Below, piece after piece: positions 46,381 through 57,815 of a DNA stretch of 64,000 nucleotides. The notes below the pieces were generated by a model. The model was not told the origin of the DNA and did not search any database. It saw only the letters and a list, made by a program, of their open reading frames with translations. Source of the DNA: Gracilaria gracilis (Eukaryota > Rhodophyta > Florideophyceae > Gracilariales > Gracilariaceae); contig JARGSG010000265.1 of NCBI GenBank assembly GCA_030374805.1, forward strand, positions 186,001-250,000, written 5' to 3'. How positions within the stretch are numbered: position 1 is the stretch's first letter; every line of letters begins with the position of its first letter. Both the position numbers and the translations under genes were made by a program.

Positions 46381-47283
46381 ATGTCTCAGAAGCCGTCCGA
46401 GGCGGAACCTGCGGTCACCCGCAGTCGCTCCCACAATGGTGGCGAATTCCCCGATACTCGGCTTATTTCGAAGATACCTATTCGCGCTGGCTCTACGCTG
46501 GGGGCGAAAACGTCTTCGCGGACGTCTGGTCAACAACCGGCACGCCGGACACTTCCTTTCTCCCCTTTGCTTCCCTCTGCTGAAGGTGCTGGCCCGGCTC
46601 CAGCCGTTGCTGCGGCGGCTCGCGCTGCCACAGTTACACCCGCTGCTGCGGTGGCACAGCCTCATCGGGAGAAGGGACGCACCCCCCAGAGTCTAAATCT
46701 GGAAGAGCAAATGCGCCAGCTGCGCACTGCTCATAATTCTCTTGTAGGGGTGGTCAACACTCTTCGCCAACAGGCGGACGACTCCCCTGTGAAGGATGTT
46801 GCTGAAGATCTCCGTACGCTACGGTCTGACGTCAACACAATGTTGGAATGTTTCGGTGGGCCTGCCGCCTTCGTCGAAGGGATACAAACCCGATTCGATC
46901 GTGTGCGCGCCCGTCTGGAGACGTTGGAGCAAACCATTCTCGTGGATGCCCCCACTCCGGCGGAGCCGGTCGCTGTATCGCACCGTGCTAAGAATAGCGC
47001 CCGCAAAAAGAACCGCCGTAGGCGGAAAGGCCAACAGGGCGACCAGGACTCGGATTCATCGACCTCGTCGGGTTCGGACCCGAACAATTCGGATGCTGCT
47101 GACTCGTCAGATTCGTCGTCTGACGATGATCGCGTAAGGCGCTCATCACGCTCTAAGCGGTCTACGGTCACACAAGGTGTGGTTCGTGCCCGTACTAAGG
47201 GACGGAAGCATTCCGGCTTGAAGGAGCTGAAGCCTACCAACCTGATGTACAGGATGTTGTTGTCATACCGGTACTACCGTTAG
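46381..47283 (+). CDS. gag: Gag N-terminal frame, ends at in-frame TAG, unit 2
   Basis: The product is 300 residues, differing from unit 1 at residue 3 (Gln for Arg) and near residue 212 (Lys for Glu). The order disordered region, coiled coil, basic patch, acidic-serine stretch and RYYR end is the same. The TAG is at 47281-47283. The base after it is G, as after the suppressed stop of some retroviral gag genes. A small hairpin (CCCGT/ACGGG) lies about 25 bases further on. These are suggestive only. Confidence 0.8.
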   Translation: MSQKPSEAEPAVTRSRSHNGGEFPDTRLISKIPIRAGSTLGAKTSSRTSGQQPARRTLPFSPLLPSAEGAGPAPAVAAAARAATVTPAAAVAQPHREKGRTPQSLNLEEQMRQLRTAHNSLVGVVNTLRQQADDSPVKDVAEDLRTLRSDVNTMLECFGGPAAFVEGIQTRFDRVRARLETLEQTILVDAPTPAEPVAVSHRAKNSARKKNRRRRKGQQGDQDSDSSTSSGSDPNNSDAADSSDSSSDDDRVRRSSRSKRSTVTQGVVRARTKGRKHSGLKELKPTNLMYRMLLSYRYYR

Positions 47284-48555
47284 GAAGACTCCCCATTGGA
47301 TCGTACACCCCGTGGTACGGGAAAAGTTAAGGACTGCATCAAGCGGATGCAGCTCTCCTTTCGCAACCAGTTGTTCACTGGAGAAGACCCAATATTGGTA
47401 CTGGATTTCCTTGCACGCTTTGTAGCGGAAGCCGACATCCGCAACGAGGGCCAAGCCTTCGTGGCGTTACCGTATTTCTTACGTGGAATGGCCGAGGACC
47501 AGTACAACTCTGTAAGAGGTTCTTCGCGAGCCTCCAAAGGAGGAGTTACCTGCTGGCCCGAAGCAGTGCAGTATCTGCTACGGTCGTATGCAACGAACAA
47601 CGCCATTCAGGGGGCAATCCTCGCCTTGCGAGACACGCGTCAGCGCTCAGGCGAGACAGAAACCGATTTCTCGGTACGCCTGAACAAAGCGTTCCACCGA
47701 TGTGGGAATGTCTACCCCTCTAGTGAGCGCTGCACAATGTTTATCGACGGATTGGACCCGGCTATCCGGACTTTGGTCGCCCGCTACCGCGAGGATAAGC
47801 GGAAGACCACATATCTTGAGCTCATTCAGTATGCAAGAGCTCAAGGTGATGCGCTTCGCGCCAGGCCCCCGACTACTCGGTCCAAGTCTGCCAAAGCGTT
47901 GTTGATGGACACACGGTCCCCGTCTCTCTCGCTCGTCGCGGATCAGGCACCTCCACAGGAGTATGATAACGTCCAGCTCGCTCAGAGCGGCGTCGACTCC
48001 ATCCCGACAACGGAACTCCCGTCGACGACGGATGCTTCCTTCGAGACCGCTCGGGAAGGCACCGTGCTCTACGCCGATGCCCCTCGAGTTCACGGGCCCC
48101 GCATCCCGTACTCGAACGGTGAAACCCGTTATCAACGGCCCGGATGGCAGGATAACCGCCCGGCGGTACGCTTCACGGATCACCGGAATGGACACCCTCG
48201 TCAGGGTAGGCAGGCGCTAATATGCCACCTCTGCTACACCCATGGTCACACGTCACCACAGTGCCTTCTCTCCATGCGAGAGATGGCCAAGGTGACGGTG
48301 AATTATGAGGCCCTCACTCCGGAGGAGAAGCGTTCCGTCCCAATGACGTCGTATCTCCGCGCCAAGACGGACTTCGCCCACGTCGTACCGACGGCGCCGC
48401 CACCGCAGCGCGTCCCGGTACAACCGATGGCTTTGGCTCATCACGTGGCGAACAGACCAGACACCGCTACCGCGGGAACACAAGGCCAGCGTGCCCAAGC
48501 GCTGATGGTCGAAGAACCTGAGCAGCCGCCCCAGGCGGAGGGTCAGGGAAACTGA
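47284..48555 (+). CDS. gag: Gag capsid-like and zinc-knuckle part, in phase after TAG, unit 2
   Basis: It is 419 residues from the first possible near-start, continuing the phase of the upstream gag frame. The capsid-like region and the CCHC knuckle (about 48222-48263) are intact. It differs from unit 1 by Phe for Cys in LDFLARF and Lys for Glu in RASKGG. The C-terminus is Gln/Pro/Ala-rich and ends GQGN at the frameshift site. In Ty3/gypsy elements this part forms the particle shell and packages RNA. Confidence 0.8.
   Translation, partial: EDSPLDRTPRGTGKVKDCIKRMQLSFRNQLFTGEDPILVLDFLARFVAEADIRNEGQAFVALPYFLRGMAEDQYNSVRGSSRASKGGVTCWPEAVQYLLRSYATNNAIQGAILALRDTRQRSGETETDFSVRLNKAFHRCGNVYPSSERCTMFIDGLDPAIRTLVARYREDKRKTTYLELIQYARAQGDALRARPPTTRSKSAKALLMDTRSPSLSLVADQAPPQEYDNVQLAQSGVDSIPTTELPSTTDASFETAREGTVLYADAPRVHGPRIPYSNGETRYQRPGWQDNRPAVRFTDHRNGHPRQGRQALICHLCYTHGHTSPQCLLSMREMAKVTVNYEALTPEEKRSVPMTSYLRAKTDFAHVVPTAPPPQRVPVQPMALAHHVANRPDTATAGTQGQRAQALMVEEPEQPPQAEGQGN
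48546..48552 (+). promoter_or_regulatory. Putative -1 ribosomal frameshift site GGGAAAC, unit 2
   Basis: Heptamer, phase, adjoining TGA (48553-48555) and downstream hairpin are identical to unit 1. The pol phase is open from here through the protease and RT. Confidence 0.75.
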
Positions 48556-51500
48556 TCGAGGGAGTCTCCCATTCGGGAGAGACGTTCTCAGAGCCGAGGC
48601 TGTTGACGTTCGAGGCGTCGCCGCCTCGCTCCCCGGTGAAAATCCTCTCGAGGAAAGACACCGCTGACGCGGACTCGGAACACTTGGGTGTTCTCCGTCG
48701 ACCGTGGATACGGGTTAAGAATAACCGGTTCCCGGATAGAGTCCTGGTAATGGCCAAGCGTAACTATAAAGTCTACGCTGACCTAGGTCTAAACCCCCAG
48801 TTTATGGTGCGCATTCTCACTGTGTTGAACACAGGCGCTGGACCGAACTTCATCGTGGAATCTCTCCTGCCATTGCATGTGCGGACACGTATTCGCCGCC
48901 AAGCGGTACCCGACGTCGCAGACTCGAACAACAACCCGTTGAAAACGGCAGGAACAATCGACTTAGTCGTGCGTCTCGGAACTTCCGTGGTGAAGCTCGA
49001 CTTTATAGTGTGTCGGTCATTGGCTGCCCCAGTTATATTGGGATGTGATTACTGCGACAGGTTCGTCGACGCAATCAGGCCCCGCCTCAGGCGCGTGGAA
49101 TTTGAAGACGGTTCGTCGGTACCGATTGTCTGTCGTCCGCTGAAGCGTGCATCGAAGAAACAAGTTCCACTCCCTGCTGCGCAGGAACCACCACCCGCTA
49201 CACGCGAATACACAAAACTCCGTGTAGCCGCGTCGGTTTCTATCCCGCCTGAATCCCAAGTAATGGTGCAAGTTAATTCCCGTCAATACGGTCTTCGGGT
49301 TATCCAACCCTTGCCCTCGTTGTACGAGAAGTATCAACTCGCTGTAGCGAATGGCGTCGCGCACGTGACACCGGATACTCCGTTTCGGATACTCGTTGCC
49401 AACCTTGGCAGCACCGCCCAGTATCTGGTAAAGAACCAAGTAATTGGATCGGTCACACCACACCCACTCGTCATGCTACCAACCCGGATGACGACCGCCG
49501 ATGTACTCGGATTGTTATCCTCTAAGGAGGGAAGCCATCCCGAACACCCCGAAGTTCCGTCTAAGGAGGGGGAGGGTACTGCCATTGGTACTACCGTGTC
49601 AACGGAGAGCTTGCCGAATAACTCGGGGTCACCGCCCGTATCCGACACGGAGAAGCATGGCCCAACGAGCTACGACCGGGTTGACCCCGTGAAAGCTCTC
49701 GAGGAACTCGATCTCAGCTATGTGCCGAAGTCACACCGTGAACGTCTGAGGAGCATGTTACGGAAATTTACCCCAATGTGGGATGGCTCTCTTGGAGAGA
49801 TCAACGCTACGGAACACCGGATTGACTTAATGTCGGACACGCGACCGATTGCGCAACCCCCTTACAGGGCAGGACCGAAAGCTCGGGAAGAGGAACAGTT
49901 CCAGGTGGACAAGATGCTCCGCGCAGGCGTGATTGAGCCCGCTCAGTCGCCCTGGGCATCCCCAGTGGTACTGGCACTCAAAGCGGACGGAACCTGGAAG
50001 TTCTGTGTCGACTACCGCCGGCTCAATGCCGTGACGATCAGGGACACGTATCCCATTCCTCGTATGGACGAGTGCATCGATTCGCTCGGAAACGAAACCG
50101 TGTTCACGGCATTAGACGCCAACTGGGGCTACTGGCAAGTCCCCGTAAGGGAGGAAGACCGCGACAAAACCGCGTTTGTATGCCACTCTGGGTCGTACCG
50201 CTTTAAGCGTATGCCCTTTGGTTTCACCAACGCTCCCGCTACCTTCCAGCGCGCTTTCGACATCTTGTTGAATCGCTACAAGTGGCGGGCTTGTCTAGTT
50301 TATCTAGACGACATTATTGTCTTCTCCAGTAATCTGGACGATCATCTCACCCACGTCAGGGATGTAATGACCACTCTGCGTGACGCAGGAATAACCCTCA
50401 AGCTGAGGAAATGTGAGTTCTTCACAGACACTGTCAAGTATCTGGGCCACGTTATCCGTCCAGGACGGTTGTCGATCGAGGAAGCTCGAGTGAAGTCTCT
50501 CGCCAAGGCGAAGGAACCGCGAACCCAAACGGAATTGCGCTCCTTCCTGGGATTGGTCAACGTCTATCGACGGTTTGTCCCGAACTTTTCGGATATCGCG
50601 GCACCCCTCAACGCACTCTTGCGGAAAGGCCAGCCACCGAAACTTGACCCATTTACGCTTGTCGAGACAGAGGCGTTTAACTCCTTAAAGGAGGCTGTCA
50701 CAACTGCTCCGATTCTATCGTTGCCAAAACCCGGACTACCGTACTCCGTGGACACGGATTCGAGCGACTACCAAGTCGGTTGTGCTCTATTCCAGACCAC
50801 CCCCGAGGGAGAACGCAAACCCATAGGGTTCTGGTCGCGCTCGCTCAACGTTCATGAACGGAATTACTCCGTTTCGGAGAAGGAGTGTCTTGCAGTCGTA
50901 TGGGCACTGTCCACTCTCCGCCCCTATCTTATGGGTGGACAATTCACCGTTTACACGGACCACTCCTCACTGAGGTGGTGATGAACATCTCCGATCCATC
51001 GGGCCGCCTCATGCGTTGGAGGCTCCGCTTAGCAGAATTCGACTTTCAAGTCGTTTACAAGAAGGGGATAAGAACACCCAAGCCGACGCATTGTCGCGTT
51101 TACCCACGAATGGGGAAGCCCTCCCCTCGGGAGATGACGAGATTCCATGTTTCGTCGCTGACGAGGTGGAGTCGGAAGTCCGGAATGGGATTTCGACAAG
51201 TGGCCAGAAGACTGGGAATTCGACGATGGATTGGACGACGTACTCGTTGCAAACGAGAGCGAGGCTGACAAGCCCCTACCGGGGAAACTTTGTCCCGGTA
51301 ACACCGGAGGAAATGATCCGAGAACAGCACGGCGATCTCTTCTGCGTACGCATTCGTGCCCGTCTTAACGGTGGTGCTACCCTCCCGTTCGAGGTTAATG
51401 ACATTGGCTACCTCGTACGAGTGGTCGAGTCACACCCACAAGTCGTGGTGCCCCACACGCTGCAGTCGCGGATACTCCAACTATCGCACTATGCGAAACT

Positions 51501-53998
51501 TGGTGGCCACGCAGGTGGTAGGAAGCTATACTTAACCCTGCGAAGGGACTTTTATTGGCCCGCCATGGGCGGTTGATTGCTACGCTACGGTGCGGTTCTG
51601 CACCGAGTGCGCGAAGAACCGGGTTAAACTCCGGAAGAACGTCAAAGAAACTGAGATTATTCCCCGCAAGGGCGCCTCTCGAGTTTCTCGCAATCGACAT
51701 CCTTGGACCCCTCCTCTCTACGCGGAGAGGCCACAAGTTCCTACTCGTTATTACGGATCGTTTCTCGAAACTAGTTCGGACTGTACCTCTGAAGAGGATC
51801 ACCGCATTCACGGTCGCCCAGGCCTTCGTGAGGCACTGGATCTTTGTCTACGGTCCGCCGGTTGAAGTACTCTCCGATAACGGGGAAACAGTTCGCATCG
51901 CGATTTTTCCAGGATGTCTATCGCATCCTGGACGTCAAGAACCTGTTCACTACGACGTATCATCCTCAGTGTAATGGGTCACGTCGAACGGTTCAACCGG
52001 ACTATGCTAGCTGCCTCTCCGTTCTTTACGTCGCTGATCACCCAAAGACATGGGATTTGTACACTGACGCGCTGACGTTCGCGTACAACACGCAGGTACA
52101 CAGGACTACCGGTGTTTCACCGTTCGAGTTGGTTCTGTCCCGTACGCCCCCGCCTGTGGCGTTGGAATCACAGCCTACGCTGGGGTAACCTCCCCTCTGT
52201 GGGCGACTACCGACAGAAGTGGAAAAACTGGTTAACCAGGCTGGTACCAGCCGCTCGCCAGTCTATGGTACGTGCCCAAGCCGCTTACAAGCGTGATTTC
52301 GATTCTCGCTTGCGAAGAGGTACTACGCCGCCAATTAAGGCGGGTAACTACGTCTTCGTACGGAAGGAACACTACAACCCCGAAAAGGACAAACGGCATA
52401 AGCTCTCGCCTGTGGCGGATGGACCCTTCAAGGTGATTTCTGCTACAGAAGGCACAGTGGTACTGGAAATCAAGGACACGCATGAGCGGATCTCCCGTGA
52501 TCGCGTCGTACTTGCACCGCCACCCTCGTCTGAGGTCGAACCGGCACCTGCCCGACCCGTGCATACGGACTCTACAACACCGGGTGCACCCATGGCCAAT
52601 CGCCCATCGATTTTGCCACACCCGACTCGGGGACTGTCAGACCTACCGCTGGAGTCAGACACACCGATAACATCGGGAATTGCTGGCCAGGATGGCCATT
52701 CCTCTGTTCAACCCGCGTGCGGGGATTCTCCCCGCAATGCGGAACGTTCACCCCAACCTCCCGCCGCTCCGTCTAAGGAGGGGGAGGACGCCTCTTCTGC
52801 CGAAGTTTATTCGCCGTCGCAACGGGAGACTGACACCCGTGCTACACGGTGGGCTAACGCTGAACCGGATACCCCATCGCCTGCGCCGGACATACAGTCC
52901 CGGAACCCCGACGCATCCGGATCGGTAAGCCCGAGTACGGGAGAGAAGAAGACACCGCGACCCGCGGATGCACACGCAAAAGCGGCTCCGTTGACCCCAC
53001 CATCGCCCAAGGCGAGAAGCAATCGTTCGAAAGTACCAGCTCAGCTGGGCAGCGACAAACAACCCCCGCAGGGTACTGTCTCGAGCAATCGGTTGGAGGC
53101 GCCCTCCGTAGTGGGGGACGCTCAGCCGGAGCCCACCGCTGGAAGCGTGACTGGAACCCCCCGACATCGGGAGAAGGACTACGCACCGCCGCGCACGATT
53201 GTGCGGACTCCGAGTGTCTCGGCTGACCCCGGCGTCGGCGGCGGAAAGGAACCGGTCGCTCCGGAGATCGCTCGCGCCGTGGACGAGACGAGCACGCCGG
53301 ACATGGCGGAAACTTCCCAAGTAATGGGCACGGCACGCGCTGTGCCCAGCACTGCTGGGAACGCCGATAGATGCCTGGAGTTGCCAGAAGTAACCGTTGG
53401 GAACGGGTTGACACGCCGCCGCCACTTGGCACTCGCCAACAAGGACACCCTGTCCAGGGAGGCGGATCGCTACACGGCGCATACCGGCCACACGCCGCCG
53501 CAATCACGTGCAGGCACGGAGATGTCGCGGAACACCGCACCGCTCGCCGCGCAACGCGGGAGCACTGCACCGCCTTCACCCCGACCTCCGTCTAGACGGG
53601 TGGAGACCCGCAAGCTTGCGGTACGCCCGGATGCCCGCCGACTCGCGGTTCGCGCTCACGACGCGACACCGCCGCGGAGGATGGCACCGCCAAACGTGGG
53701 CGCGCGCGAACGCCCCGAACACGGGAACCTCGCCCTCACAGGGCATCGAACCCCCCGCCGTCACAACAACTCGGCAAGGCCGGCAGGTATTCTTCCAAGA
53801 ATACATGTGGACCGACTTGTCGGGCACACCTGGAATCAGGACGGCATCGTCGAGTACCGCGTCCGTTGGTACGGTTACGACCCAAATTGGGATACTTTCG
53901 AACCAATCGAACACCTCCCACTCTCGAAGGTGGTCCAGTACCACTGTCGCACGGGAACCGCGCCACCAGCAACGCTGGACAGGGCCCAAGTGGGCTAG
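48552..53998 (+). pseudogene. pol: Pol, intact to RNase H and from integrase end to chromodomain, frameshifted between, unit 2
   Basis: The first open part (48603-50981, 792 codons) carries a protease-like domain (LNTGAG; Asn codon 48828-48830), an RT with PYRAGP, MPFGFTNAP and YLDD, and RNase H up to YTDHSSLRW. A missing T near 50979 breaks it. Several one-base changes between there and about 52190 scatter the HHCC zinc finger and DDE core of the integrase (IDILGP, LSDNG; QVERFN is altered to a form with an extra base). The last open part (52112-53998) has the integrase GPF block, a linker of over 400 residues rich in Pro, Thr, Ala and Glu, and a chromodomain at 53807-53950 (VEYRVRWYGYDPNWDTFEP). 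Stop TAG 53996. Confidence 0.85.
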
Positions 53999-54149
53999 GG
54001 AACCGTTGGAAACGGAAGAAGGCTAGGAAGGAATACTTCATAGACGGAAGAAGTTCACAAGTGGATGTTTTATTCGATATGCTACTCATACTTTGGCACA
54101 TTACCACCCCGTTGCCGGGTATGTTATGACCCAGTGCTACTGGTTGTTG
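53999..54149. other. Convergent intergenic spacer between pol and antisense gene, unit 2
   Basis: About 150 bases separate the pol stop from the antisense gene stop. They contain a purine-rich start and an AT-richer GTTTTATTCGATATG block (54066-54080). No clear polyadenylation signal is seen on either strand. Confidence 0.4.
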
Positions 54150-55983
54150 TCACTCCCCCCGGTTGGAAGATTGGACCTCGCCGAGGCGTTGCGCAAGCGC
54201 ATCTCGCATAGCGGCCATATCGCCGGTCGTCGTGTCGGCACCGAGCCCCACGCCGCGGAGGAACTGCGCCACGATCTCACCCGGGTTCGCACCCGTCTGG
54301 GGAACGTTCCCGGCAGCCGCCGTGCTTTGCGAAGGGGCAGAGGCAGAACCCGCTGTTGCGGACTCAGGCTCCTGAGGGTCAGGTTCATCCATCTTCGGAG
54401 GAGTGTCAGCCGTCATGCCCACGTCGTCGTCATCATTGCCCGCTTCTTCGGGTTCATTGTCCACCATTGGATCATCCTCCCCGCTCGCGCGGTAATAATC
54501 GTCAGAGTCGACGAACCCGACCGGGTGACCGTCTGGGATCTCTCTCGGAGCATTCCGGAGTTCTGCCGCCTCACTGGCGGATATCTCCCGTTGTTCCCAC
54601 GGATCGAAGTAGACGAAGTCTCCCGATAGCGCAGGTGTTCCGACCCAGACCCGGGCCATTCCCGCCACCTCCGGCGAGCCGGCCACTCTGCTGAAGCGGG
54701 ACCGATCTCCAGTCAACACTGTCGATGTAATCGATCAACTCGAGAAGTTCTTCGGCGTTAGCCTTCCCCCCAAGGGGGATGGAGATATCCAGTTGACGGA
54801 TGGCCGCCCGCACGCGTGGAGTGATGAACCACAGTCGACACTGGTCGTAAGCCTCACTGAGGATGTAAGCCGCAGTGCGGACCGCCCACTCCGTGACGAC
54901 GACCGACCAGAGCCCGCTACGCGGATCAGTGAGGAGGTATGACCCCAGGTAGATGAATACCGGAGGTAGCTCGACATAGCACCCCCGGCATGCCTCGAGC
55001 TGTGCCCACCAGGCCGGCAGAGGGACGTACCGACCGTGTCGGTGAGCGGGAGCAATGCGCTCCACTTCCACGTTTTGATACGCGACGAAGTACCCGAATC
55101 GGGATCTGCACCGACGCTCGAAGCGGACGAACTCCTGGAGGAAGTAGGATCGATATCGACGCGCCATATGGCGGAACTCGGCCCGAATAATCGGTCTTTG
55201 CCAACACACGGCTTCTTGTCGGGCAGCCGGGAACCCTCGCCAGGCGAAGGTCTCCAACGTCGAGAGACGGTCGCAGTAACTCATTTCCCCGCGAGTGCGG
55301 AACTGCTTGATATCGAACTTCATCTCCGAAGGGATCGGGTACTCGAAGAGCGCCCGGCCTTGCCGTTGGTAACCGATGCGCACGAGCGCAGCATGCGTTT
55401 GAGCTCGGGACTCGCCCGCATAGCGGAGGACCTGGTGAGCAGGCAGGGCAACGCGCCGGTGCCAGTCCCATGAGAGGGTGACGATAGCCGGAAGGTCTCC
55501 GGGGAGCCGCTCCGTTCCGTCGGAATACTGGGCAATGAGCTCCTCGTTGAACACCGCAATCGGGTGGAACCACGGCGCAAGCCGGAGGCGCATCGGGCCT
55601 TGCCGCTCGCGCGGGTTTCGCCCAACGAGGGAATCATACGAAGGCCACTCGCGGTCTGCCTGGGATCCAGTTGAAGCCCCCGCAAGGGAGAGTTGATTCG
55701 CTGAGGCGAACGGCTGCGCCTGGTTGGTACCGGTTTGTTGCCCGCTCTGCGGCAATTGCACGGATCGGAATCCGGTGAAGCCCCCGGAGGGTGGTTGGTT
55801 GAAAGGCTGTTGGTTGCCACTCATGGTGAGGTCGAGCACGGGAGTAGCCGGAAGGCGTTGGTAGGAAGCCGAGGTATCGGATGAGCGCTGTGAAGTGCTG
55901 GGTACTGCGACTGCAGGAGGGCGCGTTAGTGTTGCCGAAGAAGTTGCCGGTGAGCCGGGAGAGGGCGTGCTTATACGTTCCAT
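54150..55983 (-). CDS. Antisense gene of the retroelement, best copy, unit 2
   Basis: From ATG 55983 one frame is open for 470 codons (to 54571). An overlapping +1 frame (54719-54150) continues convincingly (MARVWVGTPALSGDFVYFDP, then an acidic tail and an Ala/Gly-rich end), so the full product would be about 600 residues after one frame change near 54690. Residues 1-140 are Ser/Thr/Pro/Gln/Asn-rich. The middle is well ordered, rich in Arg, Trp and Tyr (SWDWHRRVALPAHQVLRY, YIGY-like and LPAWWAQLEACRGCYVELPP). No known domain is recognised. An upstream ATG at 56040 sits on the LTR edge, but the fossil relative supports 55983. Expression would have to start in the adjoining LTR on the minus strand. 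It is not an env: no signal peptide or membrane anchor is evident. Confidence 0.7.
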
Positions 55984-56026
55984 TGCTGCCGCCGTCGTCT
56001 CCCTCTTAGACGTGATACTTCCGCCT

Positions 56027-56039
56027 AAGGATGGGGACA
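56027..56039 (+). other. Putative polypurine tract, unit 2
   Basis: AAGGATGGGGACA directly precedes LTR 3, as in unit 1. Confidence 0.5.
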
Positions 56040-56803
56040 TGTGGTGCAACGCCCTCTGGGAGGTGGTTGATGGTACTTAGTCATATTCCGACAAGTCGGG
56101 GAACCCCTCTGTTCGAGGCATATGAATAGCGATAGCCACTACTGTGGGTAGAACACGTGGATTACGGATGAGCCCGGAGGTTGGCCACGTACACGTGGAA
56201 CGGTCGCCACGACGCGTGGGTAATTACCACTGTGCGTGGGCCTGTTTAATTAGTTTATTTAATGGTAGTTGGCAGAGCTATTCTACTTAGCGCGCGGCGA
56301 CCACCGCCGGCCGCGCACAGTAAAGCTCCCCCAACCGGGGTTGGCTCTAGACTCTTTCGCCTTCGGCGGTATTCAACTCCTCCTTGGAGAGATATCCCGT
56401 AGCATACGGATTGTCTATCCGCCCTGCGTCTTCTAAAGAACCCAACTGTGGGAGTGTGTAACCGCTGTTTGTCGCGTTCGACCCGTACAGGGATAACCCC
56501 GGTGTGTACCGTATCTTTTGTCGCTTTTATCCTTTTCCTTCTCTCCATTCCCCGCTCTCGCGGATTCCCCTTTCCTTTTTCCCCACTTCTGTGGACTCGT
56601 GCCTCTTGCGAGGATACCCCCACACACGTGGTGCCCAACCGTTCTGTGTTCAACTCTCTACGCTCCGTCGTGACGGCTTGGCCTCGGCTTACACCCGACT
56701 TCGTCGTGCCTTGCCAGAGAGGCTCTGTCTGCTGACTGCCCTCCTAGGGAGGAAGATCTCGGACGTCTTCGTGGGGTTTTTCCGCCTCTGGCGTTGCACT
56801 ACA
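56040..56803 (+). repeat. LTR 3 (764 bp), shared by units 2 and 3
   Basis: It has the same 12-base inverted ends and the same length as LTR 1, with a few substitutions. It shares several bases with LTR 2 against LTR 1 (for example AGAGATATCC for AGGGATATCC near 56390) while lacking the LTR 2 insertions. Confidence 0.9.
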
Positions 56804-56806
56804 AAG

Positions 56807-56824
56807 TGGTCTCCCGACCTAGAA
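56807..56824 (+). other. Putative primer binding site, unit 3
   Basis: TGGTCTCCCGACCTAG lies 3 bases after the LTR end, unchanged from units 1 and 2. Confidence 0.55.
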
Positions 56825-56912
56825 CGGACTGGTCACTTTCGTGTTTTTACCCTCTTTGAGGTTCGTTTCTACATCGCTGGAAGTTCCCGTGTGAACGGTT
56901 GCTCGATTACCG

Positions 56913-57815
56913 ATGTCTCAGAAGCCGTCCGAGGCGGAACCTGCGGTCACCCGCAGTCGCTCCCACAATGGTGGCGAATTCCCCGATACTCGGCTTATTT
57001 CGAAGATACCTATTCGCGCTGGCTCTACGCTGGGGGCGAAAACGTCTTCGCGGACGTCTGGTCAACAACCGGCACGCCGGACACTTCCTTTCTCCCCTTT
57101 GCTTCCCTCTGCTGAAGGTGCTGGCCCGGCTCCAGCCGTTGCTGCGGCGGCTCGCGCTGCCACAGTTACACCCGCTGCTGCGGTGGCACAGCCTCATCGG
57201 GAGAAGGGACGCACCCCCCAGAGTCTAAATCTGGAAGAGCAAATGCGCCAGCTGCGCACTGCTCATAATTCTCTTGTAGGGGTGGTCAACACTCTTCGCC
57301 AACAGGCGGACGACTCCCCTGTGAAGGATGTTGCTGAAGATCTCCGTACGCTACGGTCTGACGTCAACACAATGTTGGAATGTTTCGGTGGGCCTGCCGC
57401 CTTCGTCGAAGGGATACAAACCCGATTCGATCGTGTGCGCGCCCGTCTGGAGACGTTGGAGCAAACCATTCTCGTGGATGCCCCCACTCCGGCGGAGCCG
57501 GTCGCTGTATCGCACCGTGCTAAGAATAGCGCCCGCAAAAAGAACCGCCGTAGGCGGAAAGGCCAACAGGGCGACCAGGACTCGGATTCATCGACCTCGT
57601 CGGGTTCGGACCCGAACAATTCGGATGCTGCTGACTCGTCAGATTCGTCGTCTGACGATGATCGCGTAAGGCGCTCATCACGCTCTAAGCGGTCTACGGT
57701 CACACAAGGTGTGGTTCGTGCCCGTACTAAGGGACGGAAGCATTCCGGCTTGAAGGAGCTGAAGCCTACCAACCTGATGTACAGGATGTTGTTGTCATAC
57801 CGGTACTACCGTTAG
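56913..57815 (+). CDS. gag: Gag N-terminal frame, ends at in-frame TAG, unit 3
   Basis: The product is 300 residues, identical to unit 2. The TAG (57813-57815) is present even though this unit has the undamaged pol. Either the stop is tolerated through recoding, or the whole array descends from a copy that already carried it. The stop falls between RYYR and the capsid-like helices, inside what looks like one continuous domain, which argues against a natural protein boundary. Confidence 0.8.
   Translation: MSQKPSEAEPAVTRSRSHNGGEFPDTRLISKIPIRAGSTLGAKTSSRTSGQQPARRTLPFSPLLPSAEGAGPAPAVAAAARAATVTPAAAVAQPHREKGRTPQSLNLEEQMRQLRTAHNSLVGVVNTLRQQADDSPVKDVAEDLRTLRSDVNTMLECFGGPAAFVEGIQTRFDRVRARLETLEQTILVDAPTPAEPVAVSHRAKNSARKKNRRRRKGQQGDQDSDSSTSSGSDPNNSDAADSSDSSSDDDRVRRSSRSKRSTVTQGVVRARTKGRKHSGLKELKPTNLMYRMLLSYRYYR

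Larger units (their letters stand above)
45501..56039 (+). mobile_element. Ty3/gypsy chromovirus, array unit 2 (LTR plus internal region, 10,539 bp)
   Basis: This unit follows unit 1 head to tail with only one LTR between them. Gag is as in unit 1. Pol is open from the frameshift site through RT and most of RNase H, then broken, then open again through the integrase end and chromodomain. The antisense gene is intact over its first 470 codons. Sequence is nearly identical to the other units, with mostly single-base differences. Confidence 0.95.
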
